Source: Bifidobacterium bohemicum DSM 22767 (GTDB lineage Bacteria; Actinomycetota; Actinomycetes; Actinomycetales; Bifidobacteriaceae). Taken from it: a stretch of DNA of 64,000 bases. A model generated the notes under the pieces. It was given only the letters and a program-made list of their open reading frames with translations, ran no database searches and was not told the DNA's origin. This document shows positions 6,937 to 17,160 of this stretch, one piece after another. The stretch lies in NCBI RefSeq assembly GCF_000741525.1, contig NZ_JGYP01000002.1, positions 744,001-808,000 on the forward strand. The letters are read 5' to 3'. Position 1 is the stretch's first letter, and each line of letters opens with the position of its first letter. A program made the position numbers and the translations under genes.

Positions 6937-9795
6937 ATGACTAACCAGAGCAACCGCGCAATCAACGCAAACCTTTCCCCGTTGCCCGACAAGGTGGGCG
7001 TCGACGGCCTAGAAGACAAATGGCGCGCCGAATGGGACCATGACGGCACCTACGATTTCACCATTCCGCGCGACGGCACCGGCGAACCGGACCGCAAGGC
7101 GGTCTACTCAATCGACACGCCGCCACCCACCGTCTCCGGACACCTGCACGTCGGCCATGTCTTCTCCTACACGCACACCGACGTGATGGCGCGCTACGAG
7201 CGCATGACCGGCAAGCACGTCTTCTACCCGATGGGATGGGACGACAACGGCCTGCCCACCGAGCGTCGCGTGCAGAACTACTATGGCGTGCGCGTGGACA
7301 CGACGCTCAGATACGACCCGGACTTCAAACCCCCGTTCGAAGGCACCGAAGGCAGGAAAATCGATGCCCGCGACCAGGTTCCGGTAAGCCGCAGGAACTT
7401 CGTGGAACTGTGCGAAAAGCTCACGGCCGAGGACGAAAAGCAGTTCGAGGAGCTGTGGCGCTCCCTGGGCATGTCCATCGACTGGCGGCAGACCTACCAC
7501 ACCATCGGCGAGCACCCGCAGCGCGTGGCGCAAAAGGCGTTCCTGCGCAACCTTGAACGCGGTGAGGCCTACCAGAAGGACGCGCCCGGCCTGTGGGACG
7601 TCACCTTCCAGACCGCCGTGGCCCAGGCGGAGCTGGAAAGCCGCGAATACGACGGTTTCTATCACCGCGTCGCCTTCCGCTTCGAGGACGGCACCCCGAT
7701 CTACATCGAAACGACCCGCCCCGAACTGCTCGCGGCCTGCGGTGCTCTGATCGCCAACCCAGACGACGAAAGGTACAAGCAATACTTCGGCCGATACGTC
7801 TATTCGCCGCTGTTCAAGGTGAAGGTGCCGATTCTGGCTCACCCCGCCGCCGAAATGGACAAGGGCGCCGGCATCGCCATGTGCTGCACGTTCGGCGACC
7901 AGACCGACATCGAGTGGTGGCGCGACCTCAAACTGCCGACCCGTTCCATCATTCAGCGCAACGGCCGCATCATCATGGGCGTGCCGGATTGGATCGAAGA
8001 CGCGAACGGCAAGGCCGTTTTCGAGCAGATCGAGGGCAAGACGACCTTCTCCGCCCGCAAGATCATCGTCGATCAGCTGCGTGAATCCGGTGACCTGGAC
8101 GGCGAACCAAAGCCGACCAAACGTATGACGAACTTCTATGAGAAGGGCGACAAGCCACTCGAAATCGTCACCTCCCGCCAGTGGTACCTCAAGAACGGCG
8201 GCACCGATATGAAGCTGCGCGCCGAACTGCTTGAACGCGGCAAGGAACTTGACTTCCACCCCGATTTCATGCGCGTGCGCTATGAGAACTGGGTCAACGG
8301 CCTCAACGGCGACTGGCTCATCTCACGTCAGCGCTTCTTCGGCGTGCCGTTCCCGCTGTGGTACCCGGTGGACACCGACGGACAGACGGATTACGAGCAT
8401 CCGATCACCCCCTCCGAAGACCGGTTACCGATCGACCCGACCACGGACGTGCCCGAGGGATTCACCGAGGACCAGCGCGACGTTCCCGGCGGGTTCACCG
8501 CCGAAACGGACATCATGGACACGTGGGCGACCTCGTCGCTGACCCCGCAGATCGTGACGCATTGGGCCGAACCAGATGCGGAAAGCCGGGACCTGTTCAA
8601 GGCCACGTTCCCGATGGATCTGCGCCCGCAGGGTCAGGACATCATCCGCACCTGGCTGTTCAGCAGCGTGGATCGCGCGCACCTGGAGAACCGGTGCCTG
8701 CCGTGGGCGCACACCGCGCTTTCCGGCTGGATTCTGGACCCGGACCACAAGAAGATGTCGAAATCCAAAGGCAATGTGGTCGTACCCAAGGAGCCGGTGG
8801 ACAAATACGGCGCTGACGCGGTGCGCTATTGGGCCGCGTCAGCCCGTCTCGGCCTTGATGCCACCTACGATGAGGGTCAGATGAAAATCGGACGCCGTTT
8901 GGCGATCAAGCTGCTCAACGCCACGAAATTCGCACTGGCCATCGGCCGTGAGGACGACAACCATCATGTCGGCTCCGCGGCCTCGGCCGCATGGGACCCT
9001 GCCGATGTCGTCGAACCGCTGGATCGTGCCGTGATGGCCAGGCTGGCCGAGGTGGTGCGCGAAGCGACCGCCTCGATGAACTCCTACGAGCACTCCAAGG
9101 CGCTCGAGACCATCGAAACCTTCTTCTGGCAGTTCTGCGACGATTACATCGAACTGGTGAAGAACCGCGCCTATGGCACGGCGGACTCCACCGGCCGCAC
9201 CCCCACCCAGGAGGCCGTGAAGTCCGCTCGTACCGCCCTCGGACTTGGCCTGGACGCTTTTGCGCGTCTGCTTGCACCTTACATGCCGTTCGCCACAGAA
9301 GAGGTGTGGGGCTGGATGCATGCCGGGGAAGGCTCGGTGCACACCTCGAGCTGGCCCACTGATGAGGCTTATGTGGTTGCGGCAGCTGAACCAAGCCGTA
9401 AAGGCGAAAACGTCGAGACCTTACGCGCAAACGAGGAAAGGACCAGGCTGACCGACATGCTCGTGTGGGCCGGCAAGGCGCTGGCTGAACTGCGCGGACT
9501 CAAGTCTCAGGCGAAGGTCTCGATGAAGACCCCGATCCTGAAGGCCACGCTCAATGTGCCGCCGGAAGGCCTCGGCGCCGTCGAGGCCACGGTCGACGAC
9601 ATCGCCGAAGCCGGGCGCGTCACCGGAAAACTGACCGTGGATATCGCCCAAGCCGTCGAGACGACCGACGGCAGTGACGATGACGCGGGCTCCTCCAAGG
9701 AAGCAGACTCCGCCAAGTCGGACGATTCACCGATCGTCGTCAAGGTTTCCGATGCCGCCCTTGGTGAGCCGCCAGTCAGGAAACCGAAGCACTAA
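6937..9795 (+). CDS. valS: Valyl-tRNA synthetase
   Basis: This class I aminoacyl-tRNA synthetase charges tRNA-Val and edits Thr. The HIGH-like motif is HVGH (residues 71-74, in PPTVSGHLHVGHVF) and KMSKS lies at 606-610 (KKMSKSKGN). The CP1 editing domain is recognisable from TTRPELLAACGAL onward. An upstream extension of the frame back to 6418 overlaps the previous gene and is rejected; ATG 6937 (MTNQSNRAIN) begins the conserved N-terminus and gives 952 residues. The C-terminus lacks the usual coiled-coil arm and ends in an acidic Asp/Ser-rich tail. This suggests the archaeal-like 'type 2' ValRS found in several actinobacteria (inference). Confidence 0.97.
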   Translation: MTNQSNRAINANLSPLPDKVGVDGLEDKWRAEWDHDGTYDFTIPRDGTGEPDRKAVYSIDTPPPTVSGHLHVGHVFSYTHTDVMARYERMTGKHVFYPMGWDDNGLPTERRVQNYYGVRVDTTLRYDPDFKPPFEGTEGRKIDARDQVPVSRRNFVELCEKLTAEDEKQFEELWRSLGMSIDWRQTYHTIGEHPQRVAQKAFLRNLERGEAYQKDAPGLWDVTFQTAVAQAELESREYDGFYHRVAFRFEDGTPIYIETTRPELLAACGALIANPDDERYKQYFGRYVYSPLFKVKVPILAHPAAEMDKGAGIAMCCTFGDQTDIEWWRDLKLPTRSIIQRNGRIIMGVPDWIEDANGKAVFEQIEGKTTFSARKIIVDQLRESGDLDGEPKPTKRMTNFYEKGDKPLEIVTSRQWYLKNGGTDMKLRAELLERGKELDFHPDFMRVRYENWVNGLNGDWLISRQRFFGVPFPLWYPVDTDGQTDYEHPITPSEDRLPIDPTTDVPEGFTEDQRDVPGGFTAETDIMDTWATSSLTPQIVTHWAEPDAESRDLFKATFPMDLRPQGQDIIRTWLFSSVDRAHLENRCLPWAHTALSGWILDPDHKKMSKSKGNVVVPKEPVDKYGADAVRYWAASARLGLDATYDEGQMKIGRRLAIKLLNATKFALAIGREDDNHHVGSAASAAWDPADVVEPLDRAVMARLAEVVREATASMNSYEHSKALETIETFFWQFCDDYIELVKNRAYGTADSTGRTPTQEAVKSARTALGLGLDAFARLLAPYMPFATEEVWGWMHAGEGSVHTSSWPTDEAYVVAAAEPSRKGENVETLRANEERTRLTDMLVWAGKALAELRGLKSQAKVSMKTPILKATLNVPPEGLGAVEATVDDIAEAGRVTGKLTVDIAQAVETTDGSDDDAGSSKEADSAKSDDSPIVVKVSDAALGEPPVRKPKH

Positions 9796-9820
9796 CCCGG
9801 GCTGGACGCCACGTAGCAGT

Positions 9821-9858
9821 AGCAGGGGTGTCAGCGGAATTCCGCTGACACCCCTGCT
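9821..9858. terminator. Perfect 38-bp palindrome, terminator of valS
   Basis: The arms are 19 bp with no mismatch and the centre is GGAATTCC; the arm core is CAGGGGTGTCAGCGG. A short T run follows on the plus strand. It sits 25 bp after the valS stop, between convergent genes. Confidence 0.8.
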
Positions 9859-9860
9859 TT

Positions 9861-9910
9861 ATGAAAATCGGTCAAGACGCAACGGTTCGCGCGTCTTGAC
9901 CGATTTTCAT
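9861..9910. terminator. Second hairpin, likely terminator of the GH2 gene
   Basis: A 20-bp perfect inverted repeat (ATGAAAATCGGTCAAGACGC and its complement at 9891-9910) surrounds a 10-nt loop. It lies 2 bp from the first palindrome and 49 bp beyond the stop of the minus-strand GH2 gene. Its A/T-rich outer stem could support termination in both directions. Confidence 0.65.
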
Positions 9911-9959
9911 AGAACGGTGGATCGTGTTGCTAAGTCGATCCAGCGGAATACCCGGCCGC

Positions 9960-12900
9960 TTAACGCACTTGAGGCCGCAAAGTCAGCGAAAAGTCAAAAC
10001 CGGCCTCATCAAGACGGTGTCGCCGCGCCAACTGCGGACCGCATGAATTGGAACCCATACCCGACTGCGCATAGTCCAAACACAACACCGTGTAGGGTGA
10101 TGCTTCAAGCTCGTAGTCGTGCAGTCTCAACGTAAGCTCTTCCTGGGTGTACGGCGAGCAATTGAACGAGAACGACTTCGGCGATGCGACGGCAAGGCTC
10201 AGGATGCCAGAAGACACTTCGACCACGTCGGTGCCGAAATGCGAACCGTTCTCCTGAGGCTTGAGATACCGCTCGGTAAGCCCCTGCGCAGTGGAAGTGA
10301 AATCGCCATACCAGCTGGCCATATGCTTGTCCACGTAACTCTCGTAAGGTCCATATCCACAATATTCGACCCGATTCATCGCCTTGGGAAGGAACAGCCG
10401 CAAACCGAAACGAGGCAGGAACGGGAACGTCGCGGCATCACGACTTACGTGGAGCGTCATGCTCACCACGCCTTGACCATTCACGACCCACTCGGCACCC
10501 ACTTGCGCAATCGGCTGTATGACCGGAGCCACGATGGCGATATTCGCGTTCACGTGCACGGCACCCTCGGCGTCCGGCTTCGCCTCGCAATCGTAGGCAC
10601 GGCAGTAGGCACGCGAATATCCGGCATCCTGCCAGTCTTTTTTCGCGTAGATATCATTGTCGGTGGGGGCGCGCCACACGTTCAATTGGGCGGGCTGAGC
10701 CAGCAGCGACCGTTCACCGACCGACATCGAATCGACCAGACCGGTACGCCTGTCAAAAACGTAACGCCAGTTGTCGCTCGTAAGGACAATCTGCCGCGAC
10801 GTCTCACCGACCCCAATCGAGTTCACACGCAGCTGCGACACGGCTGAATCGATGATGGCCGTCGCGCTGACATTGGAACGATTTGCAACCCGCACCGGCA
10901 CTTCATCAAATCCGAGGTCGAAACCTTGCGGCAGCGTGGAACCGGCCCTCCGCAGACGGTACCGGACCAGCAGCGTGACTCTGCCGTGACCGGGGACATC
11001 AAGGTGCGGGAGTTTCAACGAACCTTCGCGATGCGCCGCAATACCGACGACCGGTCCACAATAAGCATTGAACATATCCCCGGGCAGCCCGGAGGCGGCG
11101 CCCCGCTCGGCAGATGGCGCAAAGTAACCCTGTTCGCGCGCCTCGCCGTCCACCAACAACTGCCATGAAATCGTCACATAATCGGACAAGTCAACAAAAT
11201 CCATGTAATTATGGACCGTCAGCGTACAGGACTTCGGTTCAAAACCGACCACGCGTGCGGGACGGAACACGTTCTTGAACTCCTTAAGCCCGGTGTGCGG
11301 TGTTCTATCGGGGTAAACCAGTCCGTCCATGCAGAAATTCGCCGCGTTTGGAAACTCGCCGTGGTCACCGCCATAGAAGTAGATCCTATGCCCGTTCGTA
11401 CCATGACCCATATCGACGGCATGATCGCACCACTCCCACACGCAACCGCCGAGCATACCGTCATGGCGCTGGAACGCATGGAAGTAGTCCTCGAGGTCGC
11501 CCGGGCTGTTGCCCATCGCGTGGCTGAACTCGCACAGGAAGTACGGACGCGATCCGTCGTCGCCATCGTCCCCGTTTTCACAGGTTCCATGCGGGCCTTC
11601 AGGCGTAAAGTAGGCGTCAATCGCCTCGACGGAAGGATACATGCGCGAATAGATGTCCAGATTCGAATAGTCGAGGTCGCTCCTGGGCGAACCGTGGATC
11701 GCGGCCTCGTAATGGGTCAAGCGGCTGGAATCGCGTTCCTTGGTCCATTTCAGCGCCTCTTCGAAGCCACAACCATAGCCGGATTCGTTGCCCATCGACC
11801 AGATGATCACGCCAGGATGGTTCTTCTGGCCTTCCACGTTCCGTTGCACACGATCCACGATGGGTTGGATGAAACGCGGCTCATCGGAGATCTTGCCGTT
11901 CCAGCATTCACGGTTGGCGCGCTTCTCGTACAGCACGTCAATGCCATGCGTCTCCATATCGGACTCGGCTATGACATAGAAACCGAGCTTGTCATATAGC
12001 GCGTAATAATGAGGGGCGTTCGGATAATGGCTCGTCCTTATGGCGTTGACGTTGTGCTCCTTCATCAACGTCAGGTCTCGCATGATCTGCTCCTGACTGA
12101 TGGCGTAGCCCGTCCGAGGGTCGCTGTCGTGACGGTTCACGCCGTGTATCTTGATCGGACGGCCGTTGACTTTGACCACATTGCCATCCACGCTAACGTC
12201 ACGGATGCCTATATATTCGGTGATGACCTCCACGGGAACGGCGCCCGTCCGTTGCCGGAGGTCACCCGGTCGCACCTCGTCGCGCGCAAACGTCTCCAGC
12301 ACCAGACGGTAAAGGTCGGGTTGCTCCGCGTTCCACAGCATCGGCTTATCGACGGAGAACGTCAAGCTCGAAACGTCGCCTCCGGGTCGAGCCTCGGAAC
12401 GCCCGACGAGGCTGCCTTGCGGATCGTATAACGTCGCGACGACCGGGCAGGGACGTCCCGGAAGATTGCCGACGAATGCGTCGGCGCTCACGACACTGCC
12501 GGAGACGGCGTCGGCAGCGGCCGGACGCCCGTTCCTCCCAACCGTGGTCGGCTCGGAATTCACGTCATGATTCCCGTCTATTTCCTCGGAACTTCGAGGG
12601 GCGAGGAAATCGACATCGACACGAACCTCTGCCCGGCCGTAATCGTCATGAAGGTCGGTGTGGACGAAGTAATCACGGATACCATCCTGTGGACGACGCA
12701 ACAGGTAGACGCTGCGGAAAATCCCGCTCATACGGAATTTGTCCTGATCTTCCAGATAGCTGCCATCGCACCACTTGAGGACCAGCACGGCCACACGATT
12801 GCGACCCCGCCTGAGCTGACGCGTCACCTCGAACTCGCTGGTCGAATGGCTCACCTGGCTGTAACCGACGAAAGTGCCGTTCAGCCACACGTAGAAGCAG

Positions 12901-13376
12901 GAATCAACGCCCTCGAAATTCAGGAACGCCCTTGGAGCGGTCGAATCAACGTCGTATGTGAAATCACGCAGATACACCGCGCAAGGATCGTCCTGCGGCA
13001 CGCAAGGCGGATCATACGGGAACGGATATTCGGTGTTCGCGTACTGGTGCTGGTCGTACCCCTGCATCTGCCATACCGAAGGAACCTCAATACGGTCGTA
13101 TACGCCGATACCCGCATCCCCGTCCATATCGAAACCGTCGTCATAAAACGGCTTTCTCCCCTGCGCTCGAGCCGCAGTGACCTCCTCGTCCAAATCGTAG
13201 ACGCTCGGGTAATAGCGGAACCCCCATTCCCCATCAAGACTTACGAACCTATCCGACCGCATACGCAGGTCGCCGCGATCGTCTTGGGGCACCGAATCGG
13301 GGACGAAGTAGGCACGCGGGGGCTCGGCACCGACATGCAGTCGGGTTAAATCCTCATAATAACGTTGTATGAACAC
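9960..13376 (-). CDS. lacZ: Glycoside hydrolase family 2, LacZ-type beta-galactosidase
   Basis: This is a cytoplasmic enzyme (no signal peptide) predicted to release non-reducing beta-galactosyl residues from imported oligosaccharides. The order is N-terminal sugar-binding jelly roll (FVSLDGEWGFRYY), Ig-like domain, TIM barrel, second Ig domain and C-terminal beta-galactosidase small domain. The acid/base is Glu531 in GNESGYG and the nucleophile Glu616 in CEFSHAMGN. At 1138 residues it is about 100 longer than E. coli LacZ, partly through a Gly/Ala/Asp-rich insertion around residues 265-305. GTG 13376 is preceded by AAAGGA at a rather long distance. It is the last gene of the GH127-GH43-GPH-GH2 row, so galactose-bearing arabino-oligosaccharides are possible substrates; GH2 also covers other specificities. 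Confidence 0.9.
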   Translation of the reverse strand: MFIQRYYEDLTRLHVGAEPPRAYFVPDSVPQDDRGDLRMRSDRFVSLDGEWGFRYYPSVYDLDEEVTAARAQGRKPFYDDGFDMDGDAGIGVYDRIEVPSVWQMQGYDQHQYANTEYPFPYDPPCVPQDDPCAVYLRDFTYDVDSTAPRAFLNFEGVDSCFYVWLNGTFVGYSQVSHSTSEFEVTRQLRRGRNRVAVLVLKWCDGSYLEDQDKFRMSGIFRSVYLLRRPQDGIRDYFVHTDLHDDYGRAEVRVDVDFLAPRSSEEIDGNHDVNSEPTTVGRNGRPAAADAVSGSVVSADAFVGNLPGRPCPVVATLYDPQGSLVGRSEARPGGDVSSLTFSVDKPMLWNAEQPDLYRLVLETFARDEVRPGDLRQRTGAVPVEVITEYIGIRDVSVDGNVVKVNGRPIKIHGVNRHDSDPRTGYAISQEQIMRDLTLMKEHNVNAIRTSHYPNAPHYYALYDKLGFYVIAESDMETHGIDVLYEKRANRECWNGKISDEPRFIQPIVDRVQRNVEGQKNHPGVIIWSMGNESGYGCGFEEALKWTKERDSSRLTHYEAAIHGSPRSDLDYSNLDIYSRMYPSVEAIDAYFTPEGPHGTCENGDDGDDGSRPYFLCEFSHAMGNSPGDLEDYFHAFQRHDGMLGGCVWEWCDHAVDMGHGTNGHRIYFYGGDHGEFPNAANFCMDGLVYPDRTPHTGLKEFKNVFRPARVVGFEPKSCTLTVHNYMDFVDLSDYVTISWQLLVDGEAREQGYFAPSAERGAASGLPGDMFNAYCGPVVGIAAHREGSLKLPHLDVPGHGRVTLLVRYRLRRAGSTLPQGFDLGFDEVPVRVANRSNVSATAIIDSAVSQLRVNSIGVGETSRQIVLTSDNWRYVFDRRTGLVDSMSVGERSLLAQPAQLNVWRAPTDNDIYAKKDWQDAGYSRAYCRAYDCEAKPDAEGAVHVNANIAIVAPVIQPIAQVGAEWVVNGQGVVSMTLHVSRDAATFPFLPRFGLRLFLPKAMNRVEYCGYGPYESYVDKHMASWYGDFTSTAQGLTERYLKPQENGSHFGTDVVEVSSGILSLAVASPKSFSFNCSPYTQEELTLRLHDYELEASPYTVLCLDYAQSGMGSNSCGPQLARRHRLDEAGFDFSLTLRPQVR

Positions 13377-13632
13377 AGCTATCTCTTATTCCTTTGCTTC
13401 ATCGCAACGGCCTGAAAGCCGGGAGCGAGGCCACCATTGCATTTCATAACCAATGGTAGGGATATCCATGGCTGGAAACTCGAATAAACGCACAGCTTTC
13501 CAGTACTTTCCAATTTTCGAATTCTCCTTTCTTACATCGTTTTCCAAGGGGAACCAAGCGAGACGGCACGCATGTCAGCGGACGAAAACGTTCACAACGA
13601 CCCCCCGGCATCTCCGACGCGACAATGTGCAA

Positions 13633-15363
13633 TCACCCTTCCAAAGAGCCAGCCGCACGTTCTCGATCCATCCCCCGTCCATAGGGCAGTCCCGTAAGCG
13701 ATTCGATCACGGCACGGTCGCCAGGAGCGATGTCGCACGGCCTACCACCTTCACGCTTGCGGTTGATTTCATCAAGTACCACCGCATCGGTACGCCTATC
13801 AAGCGTGAATGCACGTGAAACAAGCAGAGCCACAATCACCGAGACCGCAACCCAACCGAACATCAGCACCGCCAATCCCAATTTCGCGCTTTGCGGCTGC
13901 CAATGCCGCGTGGAATCGAAGCCACACCACATAAGGACCATACCTACGAGAATGTTCGCCAGTCCCGAGAACATCTGACGCAGTCCGGCTTGGATTCCTG
14001 AGAACGTGGAAGGACGGTAACGGCCGGTCACAACCTGATCCACATCCGAAATGAACGGGAACATGGCCCAGGGGACGGAACCGTACAACGAACGGAACGT
14101 GAAGTACAGTATGGATCTCGCATACACGAAGACGGTCCACCATGGATCAGGCAAACGCCCGACGACAATGGTGGATACGAACATGAGCAAGAGAGATGTC
14201 AACGCCCCTACGAAACCGACCGCATAGAGCGGCTTTGGCCCAAAACGGGTCAGCATTGTGCTGAACAGCGGCATAAGCGGCAACGAAATGACACCGGAGG
14301 AAAGCAAAAGTGAGGCGAAAGCCGCCGTGCGATTCCAATCGTAGATAACGAAGAACACGAAGACCTGGCCGAACACATCGTTGGAAATCTGGATGAGCAG
14401 GTATATGCAGAGATGCTTACGGAAAATCGACAGGCGTAACGTGCTTGCGTATTCGGCAAGCGCCATGGCAATCCGATGGATGAACGTGCCATGACGACTT
14501 TCATCTTTACTGCGGGTTTTAGAGTTCGCATCCCCAGCCGCCGCAAACTTCCCCTCTTCGCGCGCGTATTGACCGAACCCGGCTTCCTGAGGCGTCATCT
14601 CCCACGTCGAATGCCAGCAAATGAATACCGCCACCGAAAAAAGAACGACTATGGAGATAGCCAGTATCATGTAGCCCTTCGGATGCCGGTCACCGAAAAT
14701 ACCCAGTATGAAACCACCGGCTATCAGAATCACCGTCCCTGACAGCCCCGAAATGGTAAGCCGGGTCGTGGAAAGCTTGTTACGCTCACCAAAATCACGC
14801 GTCATTTCGCCGGCAAGCGGATTGTACGCCGCCGCGAAAAGCTGAGCCACAATAATCCAAAAAGCATAGGTGACGAAATAGACGGGAGTCGGGAAACCGG
14901 GAATCCACATCAATATACCGAGCAGGATCATCGGGGAGACCATGAATATGATGAGGCGTCTGCGTCCGAATCGACGGCCTAGCCGAAAACGGTACAGGTT
15001 GTCATCAAGGATGCCGAAGCACAAGGCGGCAACCGCACTAATCAGCGCGCTCATGCCGATGAAGGCCTGTGCGGTGCCAATCGACATTCCACAGAACCTT
15101 GTCCAGAAAAGCGCCAGATACGTGCCGATAAGCGCCATCTGCCCGCCACCGAAAAAGTCACCGACTCCGTAGCCGATTGCGGATTTCAAAGTGATTTTGC
15201 GTTTCCTGTCTGAATCATGGTCCGGCATCGAAGACGGTCCCATTCGTCCGGTCTTTTCAGAACAATCGGTCTCCTGGCGAACCGAATCATCAAGAGATCG
15301 GGAATCATCTTCCCGTTTGATCACCAGGCCGGAAGCATTACTTTTGTGAAACAAACATTGCAT
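13633..15363 (-). CDS. GPH-family (glycoside-pentoside-hexuronide:cation) sugar symporter
   Basis: A hydrophilic N-terminus of about 50 residues precedes a 12-TM transporter of the MelB/LacS type. Family marks are IGYGVGDFFGGGQMALIGTYLALFWT at helix 1, the basic loop RFRLGRRFGRRR between helices 2 and 3, and YNPLAGEMTRDFGERNKLSTTR after helix 4. The C-terminus lacks the EIIA domain of LacS, so it is the short form. It would import the oligosaccharide hydrolysed by the neighbouring GH127, GH43 and GH2 enzymes using a cation gradient. ATG 15363 has no good ribosome site; internal ATGs (GPSS or PDHD) are possible starts. The 13377-13632 gap before the GH2 gene contains no gene. Confidence 0.85.
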   Translation of the reverse strand: MQCLFHKSNASGLVIKREDDSRSLDDSVRQETDCSEKTGRMGPSSMPDHDSDRKRKITLKSAIGYGVGDFFGGGQMALIGTYLALFWTRFCGMSIGTAQAFIGMSALISAVAALCFGILDDNLYRFRLGRRFGRRRLIIFMVSPMILLGILMWIPGFPTPVYFVTYAFWIIVAQLFAAAYNPLAGEMTRDFGERNKLSTTRLTISGLSGTVILIAGGFILGIFGDRHPKGYMILAISIVVLFSVAVFICWHSTWEMTPQEAGFGQYAREEGKFAAAGDANSKTRSKDESRHGTFIHRIAMALAEYASTLRLSIFRKHLCIYLLIQISNDVFGQVFVFFVIYDWNRTAAFASLLLSSGVISLPLMPLFSTMLTRFGPKPLYAVGFVGALTSLLLMFVSTIVVGRLPDPWWTVFVYARSILYFTFRSLYGSVPWAMFPFISDVDQVVTGRYRPSTFSGIQAGLRQMFSGLANILVGMVLMWCGFDSTRHWQPQSAKLGLAVLMFGWVAVSVIVALLVSRAFTLDRRTDAVVLDEINRKREGGRPCDIAPGDRAVIESLTGLPYGRGMDRERAAGSLEG

Positions 15364-15487
15364 TATATCTTACGCACCCTGTCCACGTTCTTTGTCGCCA
15401 TCGACGAGTCCCACACCGCCCCATTGTACTCTTGAGACAACGTAAGACACCCTTGTCGCATGCGATCCGCGTTTTCTTCCCCGGCTT

Positions 15488-16576
15488 CTATCGCCGCGTC
15501 CCGGTACCTATGATGCCATCGGATGACCTCAGGCGTTCATACTCGGCCCGTGTCAGCGAAAGCACTCCACCATGCTTGGTGTGGGCGCGCATATGGAAAT
15601 CGTCCAACGCCATGTATTCAAATCCGCGATCGGGGTCGGAACCGACCATCGGCCTGTACCCTATGGACGGAATCACATCGACATACAAATAGACGTTCGG
15701 GTCGCTGTGGGACGCGAACAAAGCCGGACCTTCCACACCTGCCGGATTGTTATCTTCGATCCAATTCGCGCCAATCCTTTCTTGAAGCACCGTCCACCGG
15801 GTCTGCGGAAGCCACCAATGTGGATCGTCCGTCGCATCAAGCCAGATATTTGGATCCGGCCCATTGTCTTTCGTGACGCGGTAGGTGCGTTTCGCGCCCG
15901 AGGGCGATTCCAGCTGCAGCATCGTCGTATCGATGGTATCGTGCCCACGGTCGATGAAAACACCACCCAGAGAGAATGTCTCCTGCGTGAAATCGGTCGT
16001 CACGCCCCAAAGCACACGGTCATGCACGGTTGGATCTTCATGGCCCGAATCATCGTCCGCGAAAAGCTTGCTTGACCAGTACAGCACGAACGCACCACTT
16101 CCTCCACTATGCCCTTGCGGGTAATAGTCGGGAACCCAGGTGGCCTCGGGAGCCCATGCCATGCCCAATTGGGCATGCGAACCATCGCCACGGTCAGAAA
16201 CGTCAAGCAGCCGAACATCGCTCCAATGCACAAGGTCATCCGTCTGCCAGACGAGAAGATTGGTGCTACCCTGATGGGAGCGGGCGTACCAGTCCTCGAT
16301 ACGGTCGGATCCGCCTTCTTTGCCGAAGACACGCAAATCGGTCGCCAGTAGGTAGATGCACCCCGTTTCAGGGTTACGTACGACATACGGGTCACGCGAT
16401 CCGGTGGTGCCCACATGAGATGTGAGCACCGGGACGCCACCGTTGAGGGGCCTCCAACTATTCGGATTGTCACCGACGGACAGATCCATATAAATACGCT
16501 CAGCATAACTGGTCGGATCCTCGATGAAATGCACCAGCAAATAACCGTATGGATCGTCGTTACTCATGTTCACCAT
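15488..16576 (-). CDS. Glycoside hydrolase family 43 (probable alpha-L-arabinofuranosidase)
   Basis: The 362-residue protein is a single five-bladed beta-propeller without signal peptide. It opens with YGYLLVHFIEDPTSYAERIY, a start typical of bifidobacterial GH43 arabinofuranosidases. The GSRDPYVVRNPETG segment and the AWAPEATWVPDYY blade are also characteristic. Blades of this family supply Asp (base), Asp (pKa modulator) and Glu (acid); Glu in WAPEATW is at the expected acid-side position. It lies 260 bp downstream of the GH127 remnant and 124 bp upstream of the symporter gene, all in one direction, so removal of arabinofuranosyl side groups is likely. Start ATG 16576 follows 'aggaaag' at about 10 nt. 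Confidence 0.82.
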   Translation of the reverse strand: MVNMSNDDPYGYLLVHFIEDPTSYAERIYMDLSVGDNPNSWRPLNGGVPVLTSHVGTTGSRDPYVVRNPETGCIYLLATDLRVFGKEGGSDRIEDWYARSHQGSTNLLVWQTDDLVHWSDVRLLDVSDRGDGSHAQLGMAWAPEATWVPDYYPQGHSGGSGAFVLYWSSKLFADDDSGHEDPTVHDRVLWGVTTDFTQETFSLGGVFIDRGHDTIDTTMLQLESPSGAKRTYRVTKDNGPDPNIWLDATDDPHWWLPQTRWTVLQERIGANWIEDNNPAGVEGPALFASHSDPNVYLYVDVIPSIGYRPMVGSDPDRGFEYMALDDFHMRAHTKHGGVLSLTRAEYERLRSSDGIIGTGTRR

Positions 16577-16836
16577 CGCTTGATAACTTTCCTATCGTTC
16601 ATTCCTTGTCAGGATGGTCGATTACCTACTTCCGCAATCGGCCACCATATTCGTTGCTTGGTCGATCCTTCCTCTGAATCAAACAATAACGTTACCGGCT
16701 TTGCCACCGAACTCAAACAGCTCCCGTATGACTTTCAGGCAAAGCCGATTTCAGAGAAGATCGAAATTCGGGCAGTTCAGATTCCAGGCGGAATCAGAGC
16801 GCCGAATCAACTTTTGTCGGCTTACCCAGACCGGAC

Positions 16837-17160
16837 TCAGTCGACATCCAAAAAGACGCGCATCTCCCCCAATCCTCGGTTGGCCCAGACGAAATAAGGG
16901 ATCAAGGTCACCGTGGCGGGCTCACGCTTCGCCGGTATCCATTTGGAGTATAGCGGTTGAGAAGCCGCTTCAGCGAGACAGGCCGCCCGGTCATTTCGCC
17001 AGCCTCGCACCCTTAACCTCACGATTGGCCGAGTACATTCATCAACCGCGCCCAACGCCTCATCACCGAATCCTCGTGACCCGGCCCTGAAATCATATCG
17101 CTCGGCCGACACCTCAATACGTCCTTGCGAGCCGTCAACATGCAGCAGATGCAACCCGGG
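16837..17160 (-). pseudogene. Severed C-terminal part of the GH127 gene
   Basis: This continues the reading frame of the GH127 gene directly after its TGA at 17161-17163. It encodes the family's C-terminal beta-sandwich, ending TVTLIPYFVWANRGLGEMRVF, equivalent to the end of B. longum HypBA1. There is no ribosome site or upstream start of its own, and a TTG/ATG inside would omit conserved strands. As read, the ~107 residues are made only if the stop is suppressed. Confidence 0.8.

Noticed and set aside
13575..13600. LacI-type operator upstream of lacZ (around AACGTT)
   Set aside because: Symmetry fails beyond the central six bases.
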